Made by a program: the position numbers and the translations under genes
Notes under the pieces: generated by a model
Told to the model about the DNA's origin: nothing
The model's input: the letters and a program-made list of their open reading frames with translations, nothing else
The model's database searches: none
Shown here: positions 6,927 through 15,230 of the stretch, piece by piece
Numbering within the stretch: the stretch's first letter is position 1
Layout: every line of letters begins with the position of its first letter
Assembly (NCBI GenBank): GCA_030698375.1
Contig: JAUYLL010000016.1
Location: 1 to 40,136, forward strand
Direction of reading: 5' to 3'
DNA: 40,136 bases
Origin: Nocardioides sp.
GTDB lineage: Bacteria > Actinomycetota > Actinomycetes > Propionibacteriales > Nocardioidaceae

Positions 6927-8060
6927 TCAGTGGTGTCTGCTGCGGTGGGCCGCGAGGGTGTCGAGGCCGAAGTCGTTGTCGGGGTCGCGCCACACCGAGT
7001 GCCCGTGGTTGGCGCCGCGCTGCGTGTTGTCCCACTCGGCGAGGAAGCGCGGTGCCTGCAGGCGGTAGTAGTGCGGTTCTCCTGGGACGGTCGACCCCGC
7101 CCAGGCAAGGTGGATGTCGCCGATCCGGAGGTCGGGCGCGAGCGATCCGGGGACCCGACCGACGTACGTCGACACCAGGGTCGTGAGCAGCTCCTGCTGC
7201 GACGGGGTCAGGTCCGCACCGGCAAGACCCTTGGGAGCCGATGTCAGGGCGAGGCGGTCGTGGTCCTCGTCGGTGAGGCCGCCCGCGGCTTCGGCGGCGG
7301 CGCTGAGCTCGTGGACCCGACTCGCGAGCTCGGGATCGGTGAAGTGGCCGCGCCAGATGTCCGGGAGTCGGAGCATCCGGTCGCCGTCCGTGATCCGGGA
7401 GCGGTTGCCGCCGACGATGTCGGTGGGGGCCCGGTCCAGCAGCAGCGCGCGGTGTCGCTGCTCACCGTCGAGGGAGGCCACCAGGTCGTGGGCGAGGTCC
7501 TCCACCTGGGCCAGCGGACGGATCCTGGCCCCGCCGAGGCCGGGTGCGCTGGCAGGGTCGGCGCCGAGGAAGCACGGGGTGACCGCCCGGACCTCCCCGT
7601 CGACGACGACGTAGTTGAGGGAGACGTGGTGACCGCCGAAGCGCCAGGCCCAGACCGGGTCATGTGTCGGGTCGCCGAAGACGCGGAGGTAGTAGAGACC
7701 CGGGTCGCGGGCGCGTTCGCGCCCCCAGGACTTCGAGAAGTCCTCCACGAGGTCGAGGACGTTCTCCCATCCCAGGATCGTCGCGACGCTCACGTAGCCG
7801 GCGGCGGACAGCCCCGTCGAGACCAGCTCCATGGTGAGCCGCTGCTGCGCGGGACGTTGAGCACCCAGCGGGAGCCCTCCGTGGTCCGTGGGGGTGTAGA
7901 ACCAGCGGACGCGCTCGGCCTCGGAGGTTGCGTCGCCGGGCACCGCCCACCAGCCCGCGTCCCGCTGGCCGTCATCGAGGGTGGCGATCCAGGCCGCGGC
8001 GGCATCGCTCATGCGCACGGCGATCTCCGCTCGCGTTCCCGTGGCCTCAGGCACCAGCAC
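6927..8060 (-). CDS. DUF3500 domain-containing protein
   Basis: This 377-residue protein fits the DUF3500 family: WIATLDDGQRDAGWW near the N-terminus, RVRWFYTPTDHGGLPL, a central WRFGGHHVSLNYVVVDG, and a C-terminal HYYRLQAPRFLAEWDNTQ followed by ANHGHSVWRD. The many conserved His residues (GGHHVSLN, HYYR, ANHGH) look like metal or cofactor ligands, but the function is unknown. The GTG start (8058-8060) has GAGGAGC upstream and overlaps the end of the GntR gene by 14 bases. It is the last gene of the operon PPOX - FAD monooxygenase - gntR - DUF3500, suggesting a role in the same pathway. Confidence 0.85.
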   Translation of the reverse strand: MLVPEATGTRAEIAVRMSDAAAAWIATLDDGQRDAGWWAVPGDATSEAERVRWFYTPTDHGGLPLGAQRPAQQRLTMELVSTGLSAAGYVSVATILGWENVLDLVEDFSKSWGRERARDPGLYYLRVFGDPTHDPVWAWRFGGHHVSLNYVVVDGEVRAVTPCFLGADPASAPGLGGARIRPLAQVEDLAHDLVASLDGEQRHRALLLDRAPTDIVGGNRSRITDGDRMLRLPDIWRGHFTDPELASRVHELSAAAEAAGGLTDEDHDRLALTSAPKGLAGADLTPSQQELLTTLVSTYVGRVPGSLAPDLRIGDIHLAWAGSTVPGEPHYYRLQAPRFLAEWDNTQRGANHGHSVWRDPDNDFGLDTLAAHRSRHH

Positions 8061-8838
8061 GGCGGTGCTCCTCGCTCGGGCGTGAGGGTCCCTCAGGACC
8101 GAGGACCTGGCGGATCGCGGCCCGCAACAGGACGGGTTCGTGCGTCGGCTCGATCTGGGCGATGAGGGTCAGGGCGGCGCGTGAGAGGTGCCGGGCCAGC
8201 AGGTGCGCGGCGCCTCGGGCGTCCCGGTCACGGCACAGGCGGGCCATGGCGACGTGCTCGGCCGCACCCGGCGGCAGGCCGCGTCCGCCCTCGGCATAGG
8301 CGCGTCGGTAGCGCTGCGTGTGCGCGGCCCACTCGTCGGCCAGCTCGAGCATCCTCGGGCCGCTGTGGGCGAGGAGCCGCTCATGGAAGCCCTGGTGGAC
8401 CTGGTCCCACTCCTCGAAGTCGAAGGGTTCATCGCCGGGGTGCCGCAGCACCTCGGCGAGCTCGTCCAGCTCCGCCAGCTCGTGCTCGCTGAACAAGGGC
8501 ACGCTGACGGTCAGCGCCAGGGACTCGTTGATGACCCGCAAGGAGTAGAGGTGCTCGAGCTCGTGCACGGACAGACCCCGGACGCGGGCGCGGTGGTTGA
8601 CGCGGGCATCGATGAGTCCTTCGCTCTCCAGCAGCCGGAACGCTTCCCTGACGGGTCCGCGACTGACCCCGAAGTCGGCCGCGATGCGAGCCTGGCTGAT
8701 CTCCGCGCCGGGGACCAGGGTGCCGGTGAGGATCTCGGCGCGCAGTTGTTCGCGGATGGCCGGGGTGTTGTCGCGGCCACGCGGCACTCCTCCGCGGCTG
8801 CCGGACGTCGTCGTGGCCACGGTGGGGTCCTGTCTCAC
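8047..8838 (-). CDS. GntR family regulator, FadR/FCD type
   Basis: This is a 263-residue regulator. The N-terminal winged helix (about residues 25-90) has REQLRAEILTGTLVPGAEIS, then ADFGVSRGPVREAFRLLE and EGLIDARVNHRARVRGLS. The all-helical FCD effector domain follows; its metal/ligand residues are probably in DQVHQGFHERLL and AAEHVAMARL. The GTG start overlaps the stop of the upstream monooxygenase (GTGA). Being inside the operon it probably regulates, it may act at the palindrome at 10618-10633 between this operon and the divergent E1 genes. The effector is probably a carboxylic acid, as is usual for FCD domains. Confidence 0.88.
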   Translation of the reverse strand: MRQDPTVATTTSGSRGGVPRGRDNTPAIREQLRAEILTGTLVPGAEISQARIAADFGVSRGPVREAFRLLESEGLIDARVNHRARVRGLSVHELEHLYSLRVINESLALTVSVPLFSEHELAELDELAEVLRHPGDEPFDFEEWDQVHQGFHERLLAHSGPRMLELADEWAAHTQRYRRAYAEGGRGLPPGAAEHVAMARLCRDRDARGAAHLLARHLSRAALTLIAQIEPTHEPVLLRAAIRQVLGPEGPSRPSEEHRRAGA

Positions 8839-10028
8839 TGCCCTGGCCCGTAGAGGCCGAAGACCAGGGCCGGGTCACCCGCGCGGAAGTCATCGCGGTG
8901 CTGCGAGCTGTCGCCGACGGCGCGGGTGCGGGCCAGGAGCGATGCGCCGAGCGCCAGCTGTCGCTCCTCCCACCTCGGCAGGGAGGCGTCGAGGTCGCCC
9001 TCGGCCCGGACCAGCTCCTCGGCCAGGACCCATCCGTCCTCGGCCGCTTTCGCGGTGCCCGCGGCAGCGTGCGGCCGGACAGCGAACGCCGCGTCACCGA
9101 CCAGGCAGACGCGCCCGCGCGCCATGCGGGGCACGTCGATGTCGAAGATCGCCTGGACGAAGGGCTCGGGCACCGACGTCACCACCTCCGCGATCTGCGG
9201 CGCCAGGTGGTCGGCAGCGAAGCCGCGCATCTCGTCGACCTGCTCGCTGCGCACCTGCCCGGGTGGGATCGAGACGTCGCGCCGTACGCCGTCCCGGCCG
9301 GTGAGGTGCGCCGGGAGATCCGCCTCCGTCACGTTGCGGTACCAGACGATGTTGACCAGGCGCTCCCCCGGTTGGACCGACCCGTCGAGCCCCGGGATGG
9401 GGTACACGAGGATGTGGCTGTGCGGCAGCACCTGGTAGGTGATCGCGTCGCGCAGCGACTCGGAGGTCGCCTCGCTGAGCATCGCCTCGGGGACGGTGCC
9501 ACGCCACGCGACGTACCCGGCGTACTCCGGCGCGACCTGGGGGAACAACCGTTGGCGAGCCGGGGAGCCGATGCCGTCAGCACACACGAGCAGGTCTGCT
9601 TCCCTGACCTCGCCGGTGCTGAAGGTCAGCTCGGCACGGCGACCCTCGCCGCGGAACGCCGCCAGCTCCATGCCGAGGAGGTAGCGCTCGCTCCCGAAGG
9701 CGTCGTGGAGGACGCGATAGATCGTGTTCCATGCGGAGAACCGGTTCAGCCGGGACTCGGCGTGCGCCGTCGAACCGTCTGGGTCGAGGAAGCGCACCTG
9801 ATGTGTCTGGGTGCTGATCGTCTCGGGGGCGAGGCCCAACCTCTCGACCGGGTACCTCAGGGTCTGCTCGAGGACGGCGATGCCGGCGCCCCGGGCGCTC
9901 AGTGCAGCGGCTGAGCGCTCGTAGACCGTGACGTCGCACCCCGCGTCCCTCAGGAGCAACGCGGTGGTCAGACCCCCGAGGGAGCCGCCCACGACGGCGA
10001 CCGTGGGCATCGTCGCGCTGGAGGTCAC
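8835..10028 (-). CDS. FAD-dependent aromatic-ring monooxygenase
   Basis: This is a 397-residue class A flavin monooxygenase. The Rossmann motif AVVGGSLGGLTTALLLRDAG is followed by YERS (ribose Glu); ADGIGSPAR is the middle DG motif, and VCLVGDAAFAVRPHAAAGT with KAAEDG is the second FAD motif. The VRPHAAAGTAKAAEDG wording resembles 2,6-dihydroxypyridine 3-hydroxylase-type enzymes, so an N-heteroaromatic or phenolic substrate is plausible but not shown. The GTG at 10026-10028 is the open-frame start; ATG 10010 (MPTVAVVGG) is an alternative. It lies 18 bases after the PPOX gene and overlaps gntR by four. Confidence 0.85.
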   Translation of the reverse strand: MTSSATMPTVAVVGGSLGGLTTALLLRDAGCDVTVYERSAAALSARGAGIAVLEQTLRYPVERLGLAPETISTQTHQVRFLDPDGSTAHAESRLNRFSAWNTIYRVLHDAFGSERYLLGMELAAFRGEGRRAELTFSTGEVREADLLVCADGIGSPARQRLFPQVAPEYAGYVAWRGTVPEAMLSEATSESLRDAITYQVLPHSHILVYPIPGLDGSVQPGERLVNIVWYRNVTEADLPAHLTGRDGVRRDVSIPPGQVRSEQVDEMRGFAADHLAPQIAEVVTSVPEPFVQAIFDIDVPRMARGRVCLVGDAAFAVRPHAAAGTAKAAEDGWVLAEELVRAEGDLDASLPRWEERQLALGASLLARTRAVGDSSQHRDDFRAGDPALVFGLYGPGQ

Positions 10029-10046
10029 CGTCCGGGTCGCAGGGGC

Positions 10047-10565
10047 TCAGGGTCGACCGAAGGTGGCGATCGCGTCGATGCTGAACTCGAAGAGGACCCG
10101 ACGCTCGTCGATCGACGGGTCCCTGAGGGCGTACTCGTCGCCGCCGGTGTACTTGTGGAAGATCCGGTTGAGCTGGTCGGTCACCCGCTTGCCCTCCTCC
10201 GGGTCGTCCTCGGAGACCTCCCGCGCGACCGTGGCCTTGATGCTGACCCAGTGGTAGGCGTTCGCCGGGTTCATGAGCAGGAAGGTCGCCTGCGGGTTCG
10301 CGCGCAGCCACTCCACCTTCTTGCGGTGGGTCGCGAGGTTGAGAAGGACGGTGTCGCCCTCATAGTCGAACCAGACCGGAGTCAGGTTGGCACGCCCGGA
10401 CGGACTGATGACCGCGACGACGGCCGTGACCGCCTCGTCGAGGAGTCGCTTGTAGATCGGATCCAGACCTTCGAGCGACGTGATCGCCTCCCGGTCACCG
10501 ACCGTGAACTGCCCGGGCTGAGTTCCCTCAGCCACGTCCTTGAACTTCGCCACCTTGATCGACAT
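10047..10565 (-). CDS. PPOX-class F420/flavin-dependent oxidoreductase-like protein
   Basis: This is a 172-residue split-barrel flavin- or F420-binding protein. Family features are AVVAVISPSGRANLTPVWFD, DTVLLNLATHRKKVEWLRAN and VSIKATVAREVSED. These proteins dimerise and use F420, FMN or related cofactors for reductions in the cytosol; which one applies here is unknown. ATG at 10563-10565 has AGGAG upstream. It leads the operon with the FAD monooxygenase, GntR and DUF3500 and is divergent from the E1 operon. It could act on the same compound as the monooxygenase, or reduce its flavin cofactor; both are inference. Confidence 0.82.
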   Translation of the reverse strand: MSIKVAKFKDVAEGTQPGQFTVGDREAITSLEGLDPIYKRLLDEAVTAVVAVISPSGRANLTPVWFDYEGDTVLLNLATHRKKVEWLRANPQATFLLMNPANAYHWVSIKATVAREVSEDDPEEGKRVTDQLNRIFHKYTGGDEYALRDPSIDERRVLFEFSIDAIATFGRP

Positions 10566-10617
10566 CCGCTGCTCCTGCTCACTCGGCCCCGTGAACTGTT
10601 GACACTTCTGCCACGAT

Positions 10618-10633
10618 AGTGATGCACATCACA
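10618..10633. promoter_or_regulatory. CRP/GlxR-like palindrome between divergent operons
   Basis: AGTGATGCACATCACA contains the perfect inverted repeat GTGATG-CA-CATCAC and matches TGTGA-N6-TCACA in 9 of 10 defined positions. It sits 20 bp before the E1-beta start, just upstream of its AGGAGG, and about 50 bp before the PPOX start. It could bind a CRP/GlxR homologue, or the GntR protein encoded in the adjacent operon. A TTGACA (10599-10604) nearby has no good partner -10. Confidence 0.5.
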
Positions 10634-10653
10634 CTTAGTCCAGGAGGTCTTCC

Positions 10654-11640
10654 GTGGCCGGCACGGACGTGACGCTCCTCCAGGCCATCCGCGAAGCGCT
10701 GGCCGACGGCATGGAGGACGACGATCGGGTGGTCGTGCTGGGCCAGGACGTGGGGCGGCTCGGCGGGGTCTTCCGGGCCACCGAGGGCCTGTACGAGCGC
10801 TTTCCGGGCCGCGTCTTCGACACGCCGCTGGCCGAAGGCGGCATTGTCGGCGCCTCCGTCGGACTTGCCGTCGGCGGCCTCGTGCCCGTGGCAGAGATCC
10901 AGTTCCTCGGGTTCCTGCACCAGGCCTTCCACCAGGTCTCCCAGCAGCTGGCCCGCTACCGGTACCGCACGCGGGGACGCTTCCACCTCCCGGTCACGAT
11001 CCGGGCGCCGTACGGCGGGGGCTTGCGGATGCCGGAGTTCCACCCGGACTCGCTCGAGGCGCAGCTCGCGAACATCCCGGGTCTGCGGGTGTTCGCGCCC
11101 GCCTTCCCGGACGACGCGTACGCCCTGCTTCGCGCGGCCATCCAGGACCCGGACCCGGTGCTCTTCCTGGAGCCGCAGCGGCTCTACCGTTCGGTCTGCG
11201 GTCCGCTGCCGGTGGGTGCCGCGGTCGACCAGCCGGCCGGCGTACGGCTGCGGCGCGAGGGTGAGGACCTGCTGCTGGTGGGCTGGGGGCCCACGGTCCA
11301 CACCTGTCTGGCGGCCGCGGGCGAGCTCGCTGAGCGACACGACGTCGCAGCCGGGGTGCTGGATCTACGGATCCTGAGCCCGCTCGACCGCGAAGGCCTC
11401 TGCGAGGAAGCGGCCGTACGGCGACGGGTCGTCGTCGTCCACGAGGGCGTGCGGACCGCGGGGCTGGGGGCCGAGATCGTCGCGACGCTGCAGGAGTCCC
11501 TCTCCGACGTCCTCTCCCCGCCGATCGTGCGGGTCACGGCCCCGGACATGCCGTACCCGCCCGGCCGGCTCGAGGACGCCTTCCTCCCGTCCGTGACAGA
11601 CGTCGTGGAGGCCGCACTGAAGGTGGTGCAGGCGTCATGA
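10654..11640 (+). CDS. 2-oxoacid dehydrogenase E1 component, beta subunit
   Basis: This 328-residue subunit should form an alpha2beta2 thiamine-diphosphate decarboxylase for pyruvate, acetoin or branched-chain 2-oxoacids. Family motifs are VVVLGQDVGRLGGVFRATEG, FDTPLAEGGIVGASVGLAVGG, the FLGFLHQAFHQVSQQLARYR helix, VTIRAPYGGG and VRVTAPDMPYPPG. GTG 10654 follows AGGAGG by six bases. The gene is first in the operon and its stop overlaps the alpha start (ATGA); beta before alpha is the reverse of the common order. No E2 or E3 gene is present in the window, so these must be elsewhere. Confidence 0.92.
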   Translation: MAGTDVTLLQAIREALADGMEDDDRVVVLGQDVGRLGGVFRATEGLYERFPGRVFDTPLAEGGIVGASVGLAVGGLVPVAEIQFLGFLHQAFHQVSQQLARYRYRTRGRFHLPVTIRAPYGGGLRMPEFHPDSLEAQLANIPGLRVFAPAFPDDAYALLRAAIQDPDPVLFLEPQRLYRSVCGPLPVGAAVDQPAGVRLRREGEDLLLVGWGPTVHTCLAAAGELAERHDVAAGVLDLRILSPLDREGLCEEAAVRRRVVVVHEGVRTAGLGAEIVATLQESLSDVLSPPIVRVTAPDMPYPPGRLEDAFLPSVTDVVEAALKVVQAS

Positions 11641-12689
11641 GCGACCTGGATCGCCGGACCACCGGGGGCGAGGACGAGCCGGTGCGGTTCCTGACCCAGG
11701 ACGGACAGCTGATCCGTCCCGACCTGCCCCGTCCGCCCGACGACGTGGTGCGCGAGGGGCTGCGGCTGATGCTTCTCTCGCGCGCGCTCGACGAGAAGTG
11801 CACGATCCTGCACCGCCAGGGACGGCTCGGCCTCTACGCGCCGGTCCACGGGCAGGAGGCCGCGGTCGTGGGATCTCACCTCGCGATCGACCCGGCCGTC
11901 GACTGGCTGGTGCCGGCCTCCCGCGAGCAGCCGGCGATGCTGCGCCACGGCTGGACCCTGGACCGACTGCTGGCTTCGCTGCTCGGTCGCATCGACGCGG
12001 CTCGCATCCCCGACGACGTCCGGATGCTGCCGCGGCAGCAGGCGATCGCTGCCCAACTGCCGCACGCCGCGGGCATCGCCTGGGCCACCTCGATCCAGGG
12101 AGGGCGTGCCGTCACGCTGGCCTACTGCGGCGATGGCGCCACCTCCGAGGGTGACTTCCACGAGGCGTGCAACCTCGCCGGCGTGATGGAGGTGCCGCTG
12201 GTGCTGGTCGTCATCAACAACCAGTACGCCATCTCGACCCCGGTCTCGCGCCAGACACGTGCGCGGCGCCTCTCCGACCGGGCCCTCGGCTACGGGTTTC
12301 CCGGTGTCACGGTCGACGGGAACGACCTGTTCGCCATGTACGAGGTCACGCGTCAGGCCGTCGTGCGCGCCCGAGACGGTCAGGGCCCGACGTTGATCGA
12401 GGCGATGACCTACCGCGTCGGCTTCCACAACACCTCCGACAACCCGTCGCTCTACCGCCACCCGAGCGAGCCGGCCGAAGCCGAGGAGCGGGACCCGATC
12501 ACTCGACTGGTCGCGTACGCCGTCTGGGCCGGACTCCTGGACGCGGCCGCGGTCGACGCCCAGAGGGCAGAGGTGCGGGCTGAGGTCGAGGCGGCGCTGG
12601 ACCAGGCGCTGTCGTACGACGCACCTCGGCCAGAGCAGATCTTTCGGCACATCACGGGTGGAGCACGAGACAACCAGCCGGACGGCTGA
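11637..12689 (+). CDS. 2-oxoacid dehydrogenase E1 component, alpha subunit
   Basis: This is the 350-residue thiamine-diphosphate-binding subunit. The cofactor motif runs from GDGATSEGDFHEACNLAG (starting at residue 165) to VVINNQYAIS (NN at 194-195). RLGLYAPVHGQEA, VPASREQPAMLRHGW and the phosphorylation-loop-like YRVGFHNTSDNPSLYR are typical of branched-chain or acetoin E1-alpha proteins. The order of blocks and the 'HNTSDNPSLYR' wording lean toward the branched-chain/PdhA Gram-positive type. It overlaps the beta gene by four bases. It probably feeds acyl groups from a 2-oxoacid into CoA metabolism; its link to the divergent redox operon is inferred from shared regulation. Confidence 0.92.
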   Translation: MSDLDRRTTGGEDEPVRFLTQDGQLIRPDLPRPPDDVVREGLRLMLLSRALDEKCTILHRQGRLGLYAPVHGQEAAVVGSHLAIDPAVDWLVPASREQPAMLRHGWTLDRLLASLLGRIDAARIPDDVRMLPRQQAIAAQLPHAAGIAWATSIQGGRAVTLAYCGDGATSEGDFHEACNLAGVMEVPLVLVVINNQYAISTPVSRQTRARRLSDRALGYGFPGVTVDGNDLFAMYEVTRQAVVRARDGQGPTLIEAMTYRVGFHNTSDNPSLYRHPSEPAEAEERDPITRLVAYAVWAGLLDAAAVDAQRAEVRAEVEAALDQALSYDAPRPEQIFRHITGGARDNQPDG

Positions 12690-12704
12690 AGGCCTTCTCG
12701 ACGC

Positions 12705-13634
12705 TCAGTCCTCGACGTGACGTGCTGTGCGTCGGAAAACCTGGCCTCTTGCTGGACGCTTGTCCGGCATCCATGACGCCGAACGCGGTGGGTGAGCGCG
12801 GCAGAACTCGCGTACGGCCTCATTCACCCGCTCGGGTTGCTCAAGATTGCTCAGGTGGCCTGCGTCCCCGATCAAGACGAGCTCCGTATCTGGGATCGCC
12901 TCCTCGAACTGGCGGACAACGGTGAGCGGCGAGCGCGCATCCAGCCGCCCCCAGATGAGCAGAGTGGGAACGGCGATGCGGGGCAGCACGTCGCTGAGAT
13001 CGGCGTGGGCCATGATGGTCAGCTGGTGTCGGAGGGTGGCGGGGCGGACGTCCGCGGCCATGGCGGCGAGCAGCGGCACGAAATCCGCCGGGGGATCTTT
13101 GGCGAAAAGTCCGGGAAGCGTCGGGTCGAATTCCTCAGGGGGTGCGGCGAGCATTTCGCGGGCCCCGGCGACCCGCGCTCCTACCTCGTGAGCGGGAAGC
13201 GACCCCTTCCAGCCCGCATAGGTGTCGATCATGATCAGGGTCTGAACGAGTCCAGGGTGGCGACGGTAGAGCTCGAGCACCACGGTGCCACCCCAGGACA
13301 GGCCAGCGATGTGCGCAGGCCCGAGCCCAAGCGCCTCGATCAGCGTTGCCAGGCAGTCCGCAAAGCTTGCCAAGCTGAAGTGCTCCGGCAGATCGGAGGA
13401 GCGGCCAGCTCCCGGCTCGTCCCAAGCCACGACTGTGAACTCGTCGGCCAGGCCAGCAATCTGCGGTTGCCAGGTGCGGCTGTCCTCGGCCGCGCCGTGG
13501 ACGAAGACCAGGGGCGGCCCTTCGCCGACCCGCTCGTAGGCGATCCTGAGCCCGCCGGACTCAACAAACTCCACCGTTGAACGGTACTCGGGAAGGCTCG
13601 GCAGCAACACCGCGTGCGGCGCCGCCTGGGCCAT
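12705..13634 (-). CDS. Alpha/beta hydrolase
   Basis: This is a 309-residue alpha/beta-hydrolase-fold enzyme. The oxyanion region is VFVHGAAEDSRTW, the nucleophile elbow is GLSWGG (Ser113), the acid is probably in WGRLDARSP, and the base His is in GDAGHLSNLEQP. ATG 13634 is the first methionine close to the family start; a longer frame to 13721 adds a Cys-rich unlikely leader. The C-terminal extension after HPPRSAS is basic and not conserved in type. It is convergent with the E1 operon and marks the left border of the less GC-rich accessory region. The substrate is unknown. Confidence 0.85.
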   Translation of the reverse strand: MAQAAPHAVLLPSLPEYRSTVEFVESGGLRIAYERVGEGPPLVFVHGAAEDSRTWQPQIAGLADEFTVVAWDEPGAGRSSDLPEHFSLASFADCLATLIEALGLGPAHIAGLSWGGTVVLELYRRHPGLVQTLIMIDTYAGWKGSLPAHEVGARVAGAREMLAAPPEEFDPTLPGLFAKDPPADFVPLLAAMAADVRPATLRHQLTIMAHADLSDVLPRIAVPTLLIWGRLDARSPLTVVRQFEEAIPDTELVLIGDAGHLSNLEQPERVNEAVREFCRAHPPRSASWMPDKRPARGQVFRRTARHVED

Positions 13635-13756
13635 AGGCTGGAGACGCTCGTGATGTTGCTGGTCGGATGCCTCGAGAACACTCAGCCTCTCGCAGGGCAC
13701 GCACCCGCATCGAAATGTCACGCTCCAGACCGACGACCCGTCAGTGAGGGAAATGT

Positions 13757-14707
13757 ATGTGCCGAATTCTCGCCTACATCGGGCCGGAAGTTCCTTTGGA
13801 GAACCTGCTGCTTAAGCCGGAGAACAGTCTCGTCAACCAAACCCTCGACCCAGAGGGTCACCCGCTGCTTCAGCTGGCAGGGTGGGGATTCGGGGCTTGG
13901 AGCGACCATCTGCTGAAGCCAGAAGCACCCTTGATCTACCGCCGACCCATGCCTGCCTTCTATGACGACAACGCCGAAGGAATCATTCCGAGTCTGCAGG
14001 CGAGCACGCTGCTCGCTCATGTGAGAGCAGCCGACTACCACGCAGGCACTGTCCTGGCCGACGAGAATTGCCACCCCTTCTCCTACCAGGAGACCCCCTG
14101 GATCGTTGCTCAGAACGGCGACCTGCCGAACTGGATACTCCTGCAGAGGGAGCTGCTGCGGCACTGCAAGGACAAGTACCTGGAGCAGATGCGGGGCACT
14201 ACTGACACAGAATTTCTCTACGTGCTTCTCCTCTCCCTGCTCGAGGGTGACAGCGACGAGGACGTTCAACGCGGATTCGAAGAGATGCTGCGGCTGATCA
14301 TCCAGGCGATGAAAGATCTCGATCTCGTCGAACTGGCCAAATTGAAGATGGCCCTGGTTTCCCCGGACCGCATTATCGGGGTCAACTTTGGCTCAGGACA
14401 CCAGGGCGAAACTGATCCGGCCGGGGATTGGAGAAAGTTGCGAGAATCCGGCCCGGGCACAGATGACTACGCTCTCTCGATGCTCTTGGAGCCGATGTAC
14501 CTGCTGATGGGTCGCAACTTCGAGAAAGACAAGACGTCCTACGACTTCGAGGTGAGTACCGTCGAGGATGCGACGGCCGTCATCTTCGCCTCCGAGCCCT
14601 TGACTGAAGCCACCGATGACTGGTCGACCTTGGAATTCGGTGAGATCGTGTTCCTCGAGAAGAAGGGCGCGAACATCACGAGGAACGTCAATAAGTTGAA
14701 GGTGTAG
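13757..14707 (+). CDS. Class II glutamine amidotransferase
   Basis: This is a 316-residue Ntn-type amidotransferase. Removal of Met1 exposes the nucleophile Cys2 (MCRILAYIG), and LAGWGFGAWSD, STLLAHVRAA and HPFSYQETPWIVAQNGDLPN are the glutamine-pocket and oxyanion motifs of the GATase_4/YafJ/EgtC group. GAGGG six bases before the ATG is a good ribosome site. It is longer than mycobacterial EgtC and has no egt neighbours, so ergothioneine synthesis is unlikely. Base composition is clearly lower in GC than the flanking core genes, suggesting transfer. The acceptor of the released ammonia or amide is unknown. Confidence 0.82.
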   Translation: MCRILAYIGPEVPLENLLLKPENSLVNQTLDPEGHPLLQLAGWGFGAWSDHLLKPEAPLIYRRPMPAFYDDNAEGIIPSLQASTLLAHVRAADYHAGTVLADENCHPFSYQETPWIVAQNGDLPNWILLQRELLRHCKDKYLEQMRGTTDTEFLYVLLLSLLEGDSDEDVQRGFEEMLRLIIQAMKDLDLVELAKLKMALVSPDRIIGVNFGSGHQGETDPAGDWRKLRESGPGTDDYALSMLLEPMYLLMGRNFEKDKTSYDFEVSTVEDATAVIFASEPLTEATDDWSTLEFGEIVFLEKKGANITRNVNKLKV

Positions 14708-14800
14708 TGCCGACGATCAGCGAGAACGCCCCAGGAGAATGAAAGTGCAACACCGACCGCCACGCACCTGCAACCAGACCGCGCGGATCGCGGCATGTCC
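14708..14800 (+). repeat. Dispersed intergenic repeat, copy A (right half)
   Basis: It begins immediately after the amidotransferase stop codon with TGCCGACGATCAGCGA, then carries CCGACCGCC, CTGCAA and CCGCGCGGATCGCGGCA in the same order as copy B (21034-21135). The left half seen in copies B and C is absent. The break falls exactly at the centre of the copy B hairpin. ATGTCCGGA occurs here and again at 14829-14837. Confidence 0.7.
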
Positions 14801-14925
14801 GGATGGCCGCAGCGCACGCTATCTGCGACATGTCCGGACGAGCGTAGCTGCCCGCAACGCGGCAACATGAGAGGGCGGTTGACTTGTTGAGTGGGCGAAA
14901 AGTCGCCGCGTCGGAGGGCGGCAGC

Positions 14926-15230
14926 ATGTTTCGTCATCGATCAGATTCGGGCTCGAAAAGCAAGGAGACAGAGCCGACATCCCGTGTGGAGTATGTCCTT
15001 GCAGCCTGCATTGCCCAGGCTTTTATGGCTGTAATGACGCTGATGGCCGGGTTGGGGTGGGGGGTTGGACCTGCACCGTGGCCACGTCCCAGACCTTGTT
15101 GGCATTCGTACCAATCCTATTGTTGACGGCGGTCCGGCCCCCTTGGTTACTTGCCATTCCCCTGCTCTCCGCGATATTGAGCGTAGTGCTCGCGGTAATC
15201 GGCAATTACCTCGGTCATGGCGGCTCGTAG
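14926..15230 (+). pseudogene. Small membrane protein, frameshifted at a G6 run
   Basis: The ATG at 14926 follows GGAGG by eight bases. The frame reads MFRHRSDSGSK, a polar stretch, then the hydrophobic VLAACIAQAFMAVMTLMAG. At the six-G run 15059-15064 the hydrophobic reading moves to the -1 frame: GWTCTVATSQTLLAFVPILL, then two more hydrophobic stretches and GNYLGHGGS before TAG at 15228-15230. One extra G would restore a protein of about 100 residues with three membrane segments. This may be a true pseudogene, a homopolymer sequencing error, slippage-based phase variation, or programmed -1 frameshifting. The family is not recognised. Confidence 0.55.
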
